From Planctomycetota bacterium (GTDB lineage Bacteria > Planctomycetota > Planctomycetia > Gemmatales > Gemmataceae): a stretch of 64,000 nt of DNA. The notes below the pieces were generated by a model. That model saw only the letters and a list, made by a program, of their open reading frames with translations. It made no database searches and had not been told where the DNA came from. The stretch covers positions 1 through 64,000 of the forward strand of contig JAJXWW010000212.1 in NCBI GenBank assembly GCA_021781415.1, in the 5' to 3' direction. The translations under genes were made by a program, and so were the position numbers. Positions 37,357 through 47,743 of the stretch are shown here, one piece after another; the first letter of the stretch is position 1, and each line of letters opens with the position of its first letter.

Positions 37357-39888
37357 TTAAGGATGGTTGTCCAGGCGTCGCAGGGCGGCCTTGGCTTCGC
37401 GGGTCAGGGGGGCATCGTCGCCGCCTCGACTCAGCGACGCCAACAATTCCCGCGCTTCGGGGGTGGCCGCATATTCCAGACTGGCCACGGCACGAACGGC
37501 GCGGAGTTGCTCCGCCGCGCGCTCCACCGCATGCTTTTGCAGATCCGCCAGCAGAAAGTCGATGCGGCGACACACCTCGGGCGAAGGAGATTCTTTCCGC
37601 GTCTTGCGCAGGTCCGCCTCGACGCGCTCCGCAAATTGTGCCAGATGCTTCGACGCCTTTTCCCGCACCACAAAGACATCGTCGTCGAGATCGAGCAAGA
37701 GTTGTTGAATCTTCATTCGGGTGACAACCTCGACGGGATGCACACGTTCCTTCAGAAACGGCACGCTCTGGCTGGGGATATTGCCCAGCTTCCAAGCCGC
37801 TTCGACGGCGTGGGGAGCGTCGTGAAGAAGCGCCGACCACAACGACGACAATTCCCGTTCCGTATATCTCGTTTCGGTCGATGGTTTCGGACGGCGCGTG
37901 TCCCAAACCAGGGCGGTGTGGTCTCGACTGCCGGAGACGAGCAGCGATCCGTCGGCGGAATAGGCCAGCGTCAACACGGCGTCGCGGTGTCCCGGCATTC
38001 GGCGATACGGTTGACCGGAAGCCGTCTCCCACAGGTGAACGGCGTCGTCTTGTCCCACAGCCAGCGTTCGACCGTCGGGCGAGAGCGCGAAGGCGGTGAA
38101 TCCTTGCGACTCCTCCGGCGCGACGATGGTTCCTATTTCCACTCCACTATACGTCTCCCAAACGCGAATCGTCTGGGGCATTTGACAATAACGACAAGCC
38201 AGATAGTCTCCGCGTTGCGAAAGAGCCAATCGTTGGTATCCGTCTTGTCGCATGGAGCCGGGAAACGCCGAAGAGAATGCGCGGCTTTCCTTTCCCGTCG
38301 CGGCTTCGAGGAGATGCGCGGATTGATCTTCGCCGACCCAAGCCAAGCGCTTGCCGTCCGGCGAATAGATCGGGGCGGCCACGAGACGGGGAAACGTCAG
38401 CGACGCGCGTTCCTTGCCGGTGGACAGATCCACAATCCGGCCGGCACACGCCGGCCGCTTTCCGTCGAGGAGAATCGCGCTGTTGCCATCCGGAGCGAAA
38501 ATGCCCTCGTGCAATTCGAGTCTTCGTGCGTCGAAGCGGCGTAGTTCTTTGCCGTTGACCGTCTCGCGCAGCCGCACCGTCCCATCGCGGGCTTGCGTCA
38601 GAAACCGCGAACCGGAGACGGCCAGCGTCGTTTCCTCGGCGACGGCGGCGCGTCCGCGCTCGAATCGATTGGTTTCCTTCCAGGTTTTCGTATCCCAGAC
38701 GCACTGCGCGCTGTTGCCGGTGGTCGTCAGGGAGCGTCCGTCCGGCGCGAACGCCACTTGCTGGATCGCCTCCCGATGCCCCGTCGCGGGGTGCATTTCC
38801 CGTCGGGCTTTCACATCCCACAGAAACGGAGCCTCCGAACCGCCGGTCGCCAGCATCCCCGCGTCGGGGGACAGTGCGAGCGACGACGCCGTCGCCTCGT
38901 CTCGCCGACTGCGACAGACGATTCGTCCGATGTCCCGTCCCGTTTTCGTGTCCCAAAGATGGGCGACATCATCGGCATGGAGCGAGGCGAGGATCGCGCC
39001 GTCGCCGGAAAACGCCAAGGCCTGGGTATTGGCAAGTCCTTTGCCGAAGACGCGCGGCGGCTTTCCGTCGTCGATGTCCCAAATCCAAACGCCGCTCAGC
39101 CCGGAGGCGAGATGCCGTCCGTCCGAAGCAAACGCCATCGAGCCGAGGGCCGCGGGCCGCGCCTCGATCTCGCGCAGGCCTCCGCCCGCGCGCAGATCGC
39201 GTATGCGGAAGAAATAGCGGTCGCCGGCTGCGAGACCTCGATCGCCAACGACCTTGAACGAACAGATCTGCCAGACGATGGTTTTCCCATCGGGAGACAC
39301 GGCGACCGCGCTGCATTCTTCTTTGGCCAATCCATTCGCCAGGCGCGGCTGCACGCCGTCCTTCCACGGCTTCCACTGGTCTAGCCGCCGAGCCGTGGCG
39401 CACTCCCAACGATGCACCGCTCCCGAACGATCCGCCGAAACGATCGCCTTGCCATCGGGAGAAAATTGGACGAAAGAGACATAGCTTTCGTGCGACGAGT
39501 AGCATTTGATCTCTTTGCCGGTTTGGGAGTTCCATTGCATCACCAGCGTTCCGCATGCCGCCGCCAGGGTTCGTCCGTCTGGGGAAAAGCACAGGGACGA
39601 AACCCGGCCTTCGGGAGTAAAAATTTGACACCGTTGTTCGCTCGTGGCCGGACGCCACACACGAACGACCGTCGGATCGCTTTTGTGTTTGCTGCTACCC
39701 GCCGAAGCGAGAAGTTTGCCGTCGGCGGAGAAAGCGAGGGCGGCGACGGCGTCGCCGTGCCAAAACAGCGAGGAGCCCAGCTCGGCAACGGCCCCCTTCG
39801 GCAGCGCCAATCCTTGGGCATTCTCCGTAAGAAGAACAAAAGCGGATAGAAATAAAATGACAATCCGTAAATTGCGAACGGTGAACAT
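37357..39888 (-). CDS. Secreted WD40-repeat protein with helical C-terminal domain
   Basis: The 843-residue protein has a signal peptide (~1-26, '[18 protein letters not shown]') and ~13-14 WD40-type blades between residues ~43 and ~645 (repeated '[13 protein letters not shown]', '[12 protein letters not shown]', '[22 protein letters not shown]'), enough for two propellers. The last ~190 residues are helical ('[33 protein letters not shown]'), a HEAT-like module common in planctomycete WD40 proteins. It is probably periplasmic and mediates protein contacts; no enzymatic motif is seen. It is divergent from cysK. Confidence 0.88.
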   Translation of the reverse strand: MFTVRNLRIVILFLSAFVLLTENAQGLALPKGAVAELGSSLFWHGDAVAALAFSADGKLLASAGSSKHKSDPTVVRVWRPATSEQRCQIFTPEGRVSSLCFSPDGRTLAAACGTLVMQWNSQTGKEIKCYSSHESYVSFVQFSPDGKAIVSADRSGAVHRWECATARRLDQWKPWKDGVQPRLANGLAKEECSAVAVSPDGKTIVWQICSFKVVGDRGLAAGDRYFFRIRDLRAGGGLREIEARPAALGSMAFASDGRHLASGLSGVWIWDIDDGKPPRVFGKGLANTQALAFSGDGAILASLHADDVAHLWDTKTGRDIGRIVCRSRRDEATASSLALSPDAGMLATGGSEAPFLWDVKARREMHPATGHREAIQQVAFAPDGRSLTTTGNSAQCVWDTKTWKETNRFERGRAAVAEETTLAVSGSRFLTQARDGTVRLRETVNGKELRRFDARRLELHEGIFAPDGNSAILLDGKRPACAGRIVDLSTGKERASLTFPRLVAAPIYSPDGKRLAWVGEDQSAHLLEAATGKESRAFSSAFPGSMRQDGYQRLALSQRGDYLACRYCQMPQTIRVWETYSGVEIGTIVAPEESQGFTAFALSPDGRTLAVGQDDAVHLWETASGQPYRRMPGHRDAVLTLAYSADGSLLVSGSRDHTALVWDTRRPKPSTETRYTERELSSLWSALLHDAPHAVEAAWKLGNIPSQSVPFLKERVHPVEVVTRMKIQQLLLDLDDDVFVVREKASKHLAQFAERVEADLRKTRKESPSPEVCRRIDFLLADLQKHAVERAAEQLRAVRAVASLEYAATPEARELLASLSRGGDDAPLTREAKAALRRLDNHP

Positions 39889-40011
39889 GGCGTGCCCTCT
39901 CGCACTTGCGAATCGAGACGACGCATCGACGCGGCGTCTTCTCGTGGAAGGTTAGCCGCGCTCCGCTTCCCGTCGCGGCGCGTCGCTGGCGGAGATGGGC
40001 GGGTTCGTCTC

Positions 40012-40041
40012 TTGCATTGTGCGGTAAAACATCTCTATGAT
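40012..40041 (+). promoter_or_regulatory. Candidate promoter of cysK
   Basis: TTGCAT and TATGAT are separated by 18 bp, ~50 bp upstream of the cysK start, in the 201-bp divergent region 39889-40089. Confidence 0.45.
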
Positions 40042-40089
40042 AAGCCCCGAACGTCCGCATCGAAACGTCAAAATCGAGGAGAATGCGCA

Positions 40090-41055
<966 letters not shown>

Positions 41056-41174
41056 TCGCTCGTATACCAGAGCGGGAAGGGTGGCGCGGCTTGGGGTTCG
41101 CGCCTTTGCCCCGTCGACGTATAATCGTCCCGTTGGAACTCGAAATCACGGACGAATTATTCCGAGGAGCCTTC

Positions 41175-42053
41175 ATGCGACGGATTGCGATCATCAATCA
41201 AAAGGGTGGCGTCGGCAAGACGACGACGGCGGTGAACCTGGCGGCGGCTCTGGCGGAATGCGGCCAGCGCGTCTGCGTTCTCGACCTCGATCCCCAGGCG
41301 CATGCCACCACCCATCTGGGCGTCGAGCCGGACGGTAAAGCGCCGTCCATGTACGATGTGTTGGTCAACAATCGCCCCTTGGCCGAGGTCCGGCGCAAGG
41401 TCGAAGACAACTTGTGGGTCGCCGGTTCCGACATCAATCTCGCCGCCGCCGAGGTCGAGTTGGCCGGCGTCGTCGGACGCGAAGTCATCCTCCGCGATCT
41501 GCTGCTTCAGGACGAAGGCGCGTTCGATTACGTCTTCATGGACTGCGCGCCGTCGTTGGGCGTTTTAACGCTGAATGCTCTGTCGGCGGCCAACGAAGTG
41601 TTCATCCCCTTGCAGCCGCACTTTCTGGCGCTGCACGGCATGGGCAAACTCTTGGAGACCACTTCGCTGGTGGCCAAACGCATCAACCCGGCTCTGAAAG
41701 TGACGGGTATCGTCCTGTCGCTGTACGAATCGAGTACGCGATTGGCGCAAGAAGTGGTGCAGGATCTGCAAGACTATCTCGACAAGAGCCGCAATACGAA
41801 TGCGCCGTGGGCCAAGGCGCGCATCTTCGGTACCCGCATTCGCCGCAACATCAAGCTGGCCGAGTGTCCGAGTTTCGGTCAATCCATCTTCGCCTACGCT
41901 CCGCACTGCCACGGAGCGGAAGACTACGCCGCTTTGGCGCGAGAAGTCCTCGGCGAAGTACCGACCGTGATGGCGGCGCGCGTCGAGATGGACGAACGCG
42001 GCCAAGCAACCGTTCTCCGCGTCGAGCGCCAAGAAACGCCGGTGCCGGCGTGA
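41175..42053 (+). CDS. ParA/Soj-family ATPase
   Basis: The 292-residue protein has the deviant Walker A KGGVGKTT (10-17, with K10 and K15), the '[13 protein letters not shown]' switch region and Walker B-like '[21 protein letters not shown]'. ParA proteins segregate chromosomes or plasmids, usually with ParB, or position other cargo. No parB lies beside it in this window, so it may be an orphan ParA (e.g. chemoreceptor or microcompartment positioning). GAGGAG precedes ATG 41175. A strong palindrome follows. Confidence 0.9.
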   Translation: MRRIAIINQKGGVGKTTTAVNLAAALAECGQRVCVLDLDPQAHATTHLGVEPDGKAPSMYDVLVNNRPLAEVRRKVEDNLWVAGSDINLAAAEVELAGVVGREVILRDLLLQDEGAFDYVFMDCAPSLGVLTLNALSAANEVFIPLQPHFLALHGMGKLLETTSLVAKRINPALKVTGIVLSLYESSTRLAQEVVQDLQDYLDKSRNTNAPWAKARIFGTRIRRNIKLAECPSFGQSIFAYAPHCHGAEDYAALAREVLGEVPTVMAARVEMDERGQATVLRVERQETPVPA

Positions 42054-42063
42054 TTGTATTTTA

Positions 42064-42108
42064 CCAGCCCGCAGCGCCAGCAAGGGCTTCCCTTGCTGGC
42101 GCTGCGGG
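42064..42108. terminator. Perfect family E palindrome, likely terminator of parA
   Basis: AGCCCGCAGCGCCAGCAAGGG is followed after CTT by its exact complement, a 21-bp perfect stem, 10 bp after parA and before ybeY. Confidence 0.75.
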
Positions 42109-42135
42109 CTAGTAAGAATGTCGCTGTGAGACACC

Positions 42136-42582
42136 ATGAGTCGCATATCCATTGCCGAACCGCAAGAGATTGTCGCCGTCGATCGCGCGCGGATGCGCGC
42201 GGCGGCGCGCGCCGTCTTGGAAGGCGAGGGCGTGGCCGATTATGAAATCAGCTTGGCCTTCGTCGATAATCCCACCATTCATCGTCTCAATCAACGCTAT
42301 CTCCAGCACGACGAGCCGACCGATGTGTTGAGCTTTCCCCTCAGCGAAGCGAACGCCTCGAAGTTGGCCGGCGAGTTGGTGCTGGGCGTCGAAGTGGCCG
42401 CCGAACAGGCCGCCGCGCGCGGCCACGATGTCCAGGCGGAACTGATCCTGTACGTCATCCACGGCTTACTGCATCTATGCGGCTACGACGACCACTCCGA
42501 CGCCGACCGCGCCGCCATGCGCCAGCGCGAACGCCATTATCTCAGTCAACTCGCCTGCCCCGACATCGCTTCTTCCGATTAG
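42136..42582 (+). CDS. ybeY: Endoribonuclease YbeY
   Basis: YbeY is a zinc-dependent RNase in 16S rRNA 3' maturation and ribosome quality control. The 148-residue protein has 'LSFPLSE' and the metal region HGLLHLCGYDDHSD. In E. coli the metal motif is H-G-x-L-H-L-x-G-Y-D-H; here Asp occupies the third histidine position and a His follows one residue later. Similar variants occur in Bacteroidota-type YbeY, so it may still bind metal. It is not flanked by phoH, its usual partner. Confidence 0.9.
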   Translation: MSRISIAEPQEIVAVDRARMRAAARAVLEGEGVADYEISLAFVDNPTIHRLNQRYLQHDEPTDVLSFPLSEANASKLAGELVLGVEVAAEQAAARGHDVQAELILYVIHGLLHLCGYDDHSDADRAAMRQRERHYLSQLACPDIASSD

Positions 42583-42708
42583 CGCGCGGCTAGGAACTCT
42601 CGAGTCGCAAGTGGGAAAAAATGGCGAATCGTCTCATCGCGACCTAAAATTTCTCACATCCCTGGAGAATGGCCTTCGCGCGCCCTGAAGCTCGACCGAG
42701 ACTTTTGC

Positions 42709-43293
42709 ATGAACGAGACGCCGCTTAGTTTACTCAAACGAATATGCACCCATGCCGATGAGGAATCGTGGAAGCGCCTCGTCGATTTGTACGCGCCTCT
42801 GTTGCAGCGTTGGCTGCGCCAGGCCGGCGTGGACGGCCCGGACGCCGACGATCTGTCGCAAGAAGTCTTCGCCGCGTTGCTGCGCGAATTGCCGCAGTTC
42901 GAACACAATGGGCAGCGCGGCGCGTTTCGCCATTGGCTGCGCTCCATCCTCGTCCACCGCCTGCGCGATTTCCTGCGCAAGCAACGGACGCGGCCTCAGC
43001 CCACGGGCGGCGAGCAAGCGTTGGAAATGTTAGATCGTCTCGCCGACCCGGCGAGCGAGCTTAGCCGCCTCTGGGACCAGCAGCACGATACCTTCATCGT
43101 TCGTCGGCTTTTGGAACTGATCGAGCCGGAGTTCAGCGTCTCCACTTGGCAGGCGTTCCGCTGTCAGGTTCTCGACGGCCTTAGCGCGGTCGAGGCGGCC
43201 AACACCCTGGGATTGAGCCTCGACGCCATCTACACCGCCAAATCGCGCGTCCTCCGCCGTCTCCGCCGCGAGGTCGAAGGTTTGACCGATTGA
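42709..43293 (+). CDS. ECF-type RNA polymerase sigma factor
   Basis: The 194-residue protein contains sigma-70 region 2 ('SWKRLVDLYAPLLQRWLRQAG...DDLSQEVFAALLRELPQF...RHWLRSILVHRLRDFLRKQ', ~18-100) and region 4 ('EFSVSTWQAFRCQVLDGLSAVEAANTLGLSLDAIYTAKSRVLRRLRREV', ~135-190). The 'W.AF....L.G.sa.EvA..LG.s...Vy.AKsRvl' form is that of planctomycete ECF factors paired with Ser/Thr kinases; a kinase with an HxxxCxxC N-terminus lies 1.7 kb downstream. The target promoters are unknown. Confidence 0.9.
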   Translation: MNETPLSLLKRICTHADEESWKRLVDLYAPLLQRWLRQAGVDGPDADDLSQEVFAALLRELPQFEHNGQRGAFRHWLRSILVHRLRDFLRKQRTRPQPTGGEQALEMLDRLADPASELSRLWDQQHDTFIVRRLLELIEPEFSVSTWQAFRCQVLDGLSAVEAANTLGLSLDAIYTAKSRVLRRLRREVEGLTD

Positions 43294-43450
43294 ACGATTT
43301 TCGGAATTTTTTCATTTCTCCTGCCAGAAATCGCCCTCTCACGCACTTTCTCTATAGCACGCTGTTTCCCGCGACAAGAGCGAACGGTCGGCGTTCGCCG
43401 ACTGGTAACAGCCGCGACTAGGTGGCTAACGCTGACCGTTCGCCCATTGT

Positions 43451-43606
43451 TTAGTGGCCGTCCCATAAGCCCCTCTCCCCCTGTACTCAGGGGGAGAGGG
43501 GTTGGGGTGAGGGGGTGATTATTCCGCATATTCTCGCCCCTCACCCCCGACCCCTCTCCCCTGAGTACAGGGGAGAGGGGGGCTTTGCGGATAGTCACTT
43601 AGTGGC
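43451..43606. repeat. Family A element, full-length copy flanked by the direct repeat TTAGTGGC
   Basis: The two outer hairpins (CCCCTCTCCCCCTGTACTCA... and ...TCCCCTGAGTACAGGGGAG) and the inner arms are all present. TTAGTGGC occurs at 43451-43458 and 43599-43606, an 8-bp direct repeat exactly at the borders. It occupies the centre of the 371-bp gap 43294-43664; the remainder shows nothing else. Confidence 0.85.
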
Positions 43607-43664
43607 TCTAGGGAACGATATTGCATAATTCCCATCCTTTCACATAGAGACAAAGAGGTCATCC

Positions 43665-44585
43665 ATGCGATTCTTCACGAAACCGAGCGGGTTGGCAATC
43701 CTGGCATTGCTGTGCATGCTGGCCGGGACCGTGCCCTTGGCCCGCGCGGATTTCCTGTTCGTCATAAGCAGCGGCGGCACGATTGAGGAACTAAACTCAA
43801 CGGGCACTGTCATCAACTCCAACTTCGCCACAGTCAACGATGCCGAAAGTCTGGCCTTCAACGCCAATGGCAACCTCTTCGTCGGCAGCAGCAACGGCAA
43901 TATCTACGAGGTGTCGCCGTCGGGCAGCGTCAGCACATTCAACAACAGCGGCACATTCGGTAGTCCCGTTCTAGCCTTCAACGCCAGCGGAGACCTTTTC
44001 GTTGGCAACAGCAACGGCACGATCGAGGAACTAAACTCATCGGGCGGGGTCATCAACTCTTCTTTCGTCACCGGACTCGGTGGCATTTCGGCTCTGGCCT
44101 TCAACGCCAGTGGCGATCTCTTCGTCGCCAGCGGCAGCAACAGCAATGTTTACGAGGTGACGGGAGTCAACCCCCCCACCACCTACGCCAGCGCACCCTT
44201 CGGCGTCGGCGCGGGCCTGGCATTCAATGCCAGCGGCGACCTCTTTTACGCTACCTACGAAGGCAATATCTACAAGGTGACGTCGGGCAATGCCAGCCTC
44301 TTCGCCAGCCTCAACAGCAACACCGCTGCTGAGGATGTTCTGGCCATCAACTCCAGCGGCGACCTCTTCGTCACTAGTGGTGGCGGCACTTCCCAACACG
44401 TCTATGAGGTGACGGGACCGAACAATTTCAGCCAATTCGCCAGCGTCAACGGCCCAGCGGGTCTGGCCTTCCAACCGGCCATCGCGTCCGTACCGGCACC
44501 GAGCAGTCTGACGTTGCTGAGTCTGGGACTTTGCGGACTTGCCGGCTACTCCTGGCGTCGCCGGCGATTCGTTTCTGTAGCGTAA
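43665..44585 (+). CDS. Secreted beta-propeller-like protein with PEP-CTERM sorting signal
   Basis: The 306-residue protein has a signal peptide (~1-28). Tandem ~40-residue units ('LAFNASGDLFVGNSNGTIEELNSSG') follow, probably an NHL/PQQ-like propeller. The C-terminus is 'VPAPSSLTLLSLGLCGLAGY' plus an Arg-rich stretch, the PEP-CTERM signal processed by exosortase during export to the surface or biofilm matrix. No exosortase gene is in this window. The repeats are similar at DNA level (AACGCCAGCGGCGACCTCTT). A family A element lies on each side. Confidence 0.85.
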   Translation: MRFFTKPSGLAILALLCMLAGTVPLARADFLFVISSGGTIEELNSTGTVINSNFATVNDAESLAFNANGNLFVGSSNGNIYEVSPSGSVSTFNNSGTFGSPVLAFNASGDLFVGNSNGTIEELNSSGGVINSSFVTGLGGISALAFNASGDLFVASGSNSNVYEVTGVNPPTTYASAPFGVGAGLAFNASGDLFYATYEGNIYKVTSGNASLFASLNSNTAAEDVLAINSSGDLFVTSGGGTSQHVYEVTGPNNFSQFASVNGPAGLAFQPAIASVPAPSSLTLLSLGLCGLAGYSWRRRRFVSVA

Positions 44586-44601
44586 TGCGCTCAAAATCGG
44601 T

Positions 44602-44745
44602 TTAGAGACTGTCCGAGAAGCCCCTCTCCCCCTGTACTCAGGGGGAGAGAGGTTGGGGTGAGGGGGTGATTTTTCCGAGTATTCCGGCCCCTCACCCCCG
44701 ACCCCTCTCCCCTGAGTACAGGGGAAAGGGGGGCTTTGCGCTTAG
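44602..44745. repeat. Family A element, full-length copy flanked by TTAG
   Basis: This has the same structure as 43451-43606, with TTAG at 44602 and 44742, starting 16 bp after the PEP-CTERM stop. Confidence 0.85.
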
Positions 44746-44900
44746 TGTACTTGCGATTTTAACGCGGCGTCGGACACCGGTCTCACCATTACTCTGGAGT
44801 TCACGGACCCGCGATACAAGCCCATCACCTACGGAACTCAGGGGTGGTAAGAATCTACGAGCAACCCAACCCCACGAGGGGGCCAATACCTCCCGTTCGG

Positions 44901-44948
44901 AAGGGACTGCTTGCACCGAGGGGATCGCTCGCAAGGGCGGTCCCTTTT
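44901..44948 (+). terminator. Candidate intrinsic terminator
   Basis: AAGGGACTGCTTGC pairs imperfectly with GCAAGGGCGGTCCCTT and is followed by TTTAT. It lies in the 420-bp gap 44586-45005 before the TPR-kinase. I see no gene in this gap. Confidence 0.35.
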
Positions 44949-45005
44949 ATTGTTGGCCGACCGTGTCACATCGGTTAAGATGGGGGATAACTTCGGAGCA
45001 TTCCC

Positions 45006-47693
45006 ATGAATTCCACCGGAACCACCGTTCCCCAGGCCGACGTTACCCATCCGTCGTCCGAGCAGTTGAATGCCTTCGTTCTCGGTCAACTCGACGACGA
45101 TGACGTTTACACGGCCATCGAACGGCATCTGAGCGCATGTTCGGTCTGCTGCCAGATATTGCAAACAAATGTGGAAGATTCGCTGGTCGTCCTCGCTCGC
45201 CGCGGAAAGGATACGCCGGTCCCCTTCGATTCCACGCCGAACGTGCCCGCGACGCAATCGTGGCGTCCGCCGCGCGGGTACGAGATGCTGGAAAAGCTCG
45301 GCGAGGGCGGCATGGGGATGGTGTGGAAAGCGCGGCAAACGGGCTTGGGTCGGCTGGTCGCCCTCAAGCGCATTCGATCGACCGAATCGACTTCCGCCGA
45401 GGCGCTGCTTCGTTTTCGCCGCGAGGCCAAGGCGGCGGCGCGGATGCAACACGCCAACATCGTGCAGATTTACGAGATCGGCGAGCAGGACGGCGAACCG
45501 TATTTGGTGCTGGAATACGTCGAAGGCGGCAGCTTGGCCCAGAGGCTGGCCGACGGCCCCCTTCCGCCCGATCGGGCCGCCGCCCTCGTCGAGACGCTGG
45601 CTCGCGCCATGCACCACGCCCATGCCCAGGGGATCATCCATCGAGACCTCAAGCCCGCCAATGTCCTGCTGGCGAGCGGAGGGCGACCGCCCGCCGCTGT
45701 CGAGTCGAAAGCGAAAGGTCAAGAATCGGAGAGGTTACGCCCCTCGCTCGCTCATTCTATTCCCAAGATCACCGATTTCGGATTGGCCAAGCGCTTGGAT
45801 GAAGACACCCGTTTAACGCATACCAATGCCATTCTGGGTACGCCGAGCTACATGGCTCCGGAACAATGCGGCAACAATTCAGCAGCGGTCGGAGAGCTGG
45901 CCGACGTATACGCTCTGGGCGCAATCCTCTACGAGACGCTGACCGGCCGGCCGCCCTTCCGCGGCCCTTCGGTGATGGACACACTCGAGCAAGTGCGCCA
46001 GCGCGATCCGGTACCGCCGCGCGAATTGCAGCCCAAGGTGCCCCGCGATTTGCAGACGATCTGCCTGAAGTGTCTGGAGAAAGAGCCGCGCCGCCGTTAC
46101 ACATCGGCAGAAGAATTGGCAGACGATTTGCGCCGTTTCCGCGCCGGCGAACCGATCCGCGCGCGGCCGATCGGACGCCTGGAACGCTCATTCAAATGGA
46201 TGCGCCGCAAGCCGGTTTGGGCGACGCTGGCCGGTTGCGCCGTCGCGGCCGTCGTTCTTCTGATCGGCGGCGCGATGTGGCACGACCGGCGACTGCGCGC
46301 CCAAGTCGTTCGCGCCGAGAATGCCGAGACGCGAACGCGCCAACAATATCGGGACGCTCGCGATTTGAGCAAACGCATCCTTGGCCGTCTCGGCGATCTC
46401 AAACCGACGCGCGTGCCGGGCGAGCGCGAATTGTTCGCCGGTGTTCTCGACGACGCTCTAGCATTTCACCGCGACACACTCCAACGCGCCGACGATCCCG
46501 ACCCGGAAGTGCGTGCCGACGTGGCGAATGTCCTGTATCAAATCGGCCTCTTGCAGTCTCATCTGGGACAGAACGACAACGCGGACCACAACTTCCGCGA
46601 GGCGGCGCAGCTATACGAGCAACTGACGGTCGAAGCTCCCGATCGACTGGATTATTCCCAGGAATTGTCGAACTGTTACAACGCCTTGGGGTGCATCCAA
46701 CCCAATGAGGACGCCGTGAGTTGGTGCCAAAAGGCGCTGGAACTGCGCCAAGAGATCGTTCGCCGTCAACCCGAGGATGCCGCCGCCGCGGCGAGTCTGG
46801 CCCAGGGCCATCTGAACCTCGGCGTGCGCCTGCTTCTTTTGCAGCGAAGAAGCGAGGCCGAAGAACAGCTCCATCGCGCCGTGGACGCCGCGAAAAAGGT
46901 AGTGGCCGAACGTCCGGACCTCATCGGCTGCCGAGCGACCCTTGCCGACGCCTACGTCAATCTCGGTCTGATCTATCAGCAGACCGACCGCAAAGACCCG
47001 CGCTTCAACCAGCGCCGACGGCAAGCCGACGAATTCTACCAAGAAGCCGAGAGGCTCCTGCAACCTCTGATGCGCGACTATCCCCATCACTCGGAGTTCT
47101 TCGTTTCGTTTGCCGCCGTCTGCGTGAACCGAGGCAATCTCCAGCTTGAAACGGCCGGCGTCGCCTCGGCCCTGAAAGTTTATGACCGCGGTATTGAGGC
47201 GATTGAAAGTCTGTTGCGAAGAGATTCGACACACCCGATTGCACGCGAGAACGCCTTCAAACTGCACGCCACGCGAGGACAATTGTACCACGGACAGCAA
47301 CGTTATGCCGACGCCGTCCAAGAATGGGATCGCGTCCTCGAATTGGCCCAGGACGCGGATCGTCCCCGCTATCGCATGTGGCGCGCCCTTTCGCTGCTAC
47401 AACGCGGCGATTCCGATGGTGCGGCGGCCGAGGCGGAGAGGCTGACGGCCGAGCCAAATGCTTCGCCGGATACGCTCTACAACGCGGCCTGCATTTACGC
47501 GCAATCCCGTCGCGCCGAAAAGGCGATCGCGCTGCTAAACAAACTCCGCGAGAGCGGCTACTTCGACAAAGCCGACCGTCTCAAATCCCTAGATACCGAC
47601 TCCGACTTCGATTCTCTCCGCCGCCGCGACGATTTCGCTCAACTCTTGAATAGCTTGTACGGCAAGACCAACCACGGAACATCGCGGCCGTGA
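45006..47693 (+). CDS. Ser/Thr protein kinase with zinc-finger-like N-terminus, transmembrane helix and TPR domain
   Basis: The 895-residue protein has an anti-sigma-like IERHLSACSVCCQIL (H-x3-C-x2-C, ~38-52), a Hanks kinase domain (~91-385) with GEGGMGMV, the ATP lysine in VALKRI, HRDLKPAN (H212, D214), DFG (D257-G259) and GTPSYMAPEQ, a ~27-residue insert just before DFG, one transmembrane helix (~403-424) and TPR repeats (~480-890). The TPR part should be periplasmic and may sense or scaffold partners. Together with the ECF factor 1.7 kb upstream it fits the planctomycete ECF-kinase pattern. All catalytic residues are present. Confidence 0.93.
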   Translation: MNSTGTTVPQADVTHPSSEQLNAFVLGQLDDDDVYTAIERHLSACSVCCQILQTNVEDSLVVLARRGKDTPVPFDSTPNVPATQSWRPPRGYEMLEKLGEGGMGMVWKARQTGLGRLVALKRIRSTESTSAEALLRFRREAKAAARMQHANIVQIYEIGEQDGEPYLVLEYVEGGSLAQRLADGPLPPDRAAALVETLARAMHHAHAQGIIHRDLKPANVLLASGGRPPAAVESKAKGQESERLRPSLAHSIPKITDFGLAKRLDEDTRLTHTNAILGTPSYMAPEQCGNNSAAVGELADVYALGAILYETLTGRPPFRGPSVMDTLEQVRQRDPVPPRELQPKVPRDLQTICLKCLEKEPRRRYTSAEELADDLRRFRAGEPIRARPIGRLERSFKWMRRKPVWATLAGCAVAAVVLLIGGAMWHDRRLRAQVVRAENAETRTRQQYRDARDLSKRILGRLGDLKPTRVPGERELFAGVLDDALAFHRDTLQRADDPDPEVRADVANVLYQIGLLQSHLGQNDNADHNFREAAQLYEQLTVEAPDRLDYSQELSNCYNALGCIQPNEDAVSWCQKALELRQEIVRRQPEDAAAAASLAQGHLNLGVRLLLLQRRSEAEEQLHRAVDAAKKVVAERPDLIGCRATLADAYVNLGLIYQQTDRKDPRFNQRRRQADEFYQEAERLLQPLMRDYPHHSEFFVSFAAVCVNRGNLQLETAGVASALKVYDRGIEAIESLLRRDSTHPIARENAFKLHATRGQLYHGQQRYADAVQEWDRVLELAQDADRPRYRMWRALSLLQRGDSDGAAAEAERLTAEPNASPDTLYNAACIYAQSRRAEKAIALLNKLRESGYFDKADRLKSLDTDSDFDSLRRRDDFAQLLNSLYGKTNHGTSRP

Positions 47694-47743
47694 CGAGCGA
47701 GGTCGCGCTCCCTTCGGATCGCGGCTCGGAGAGAACCATCGCA

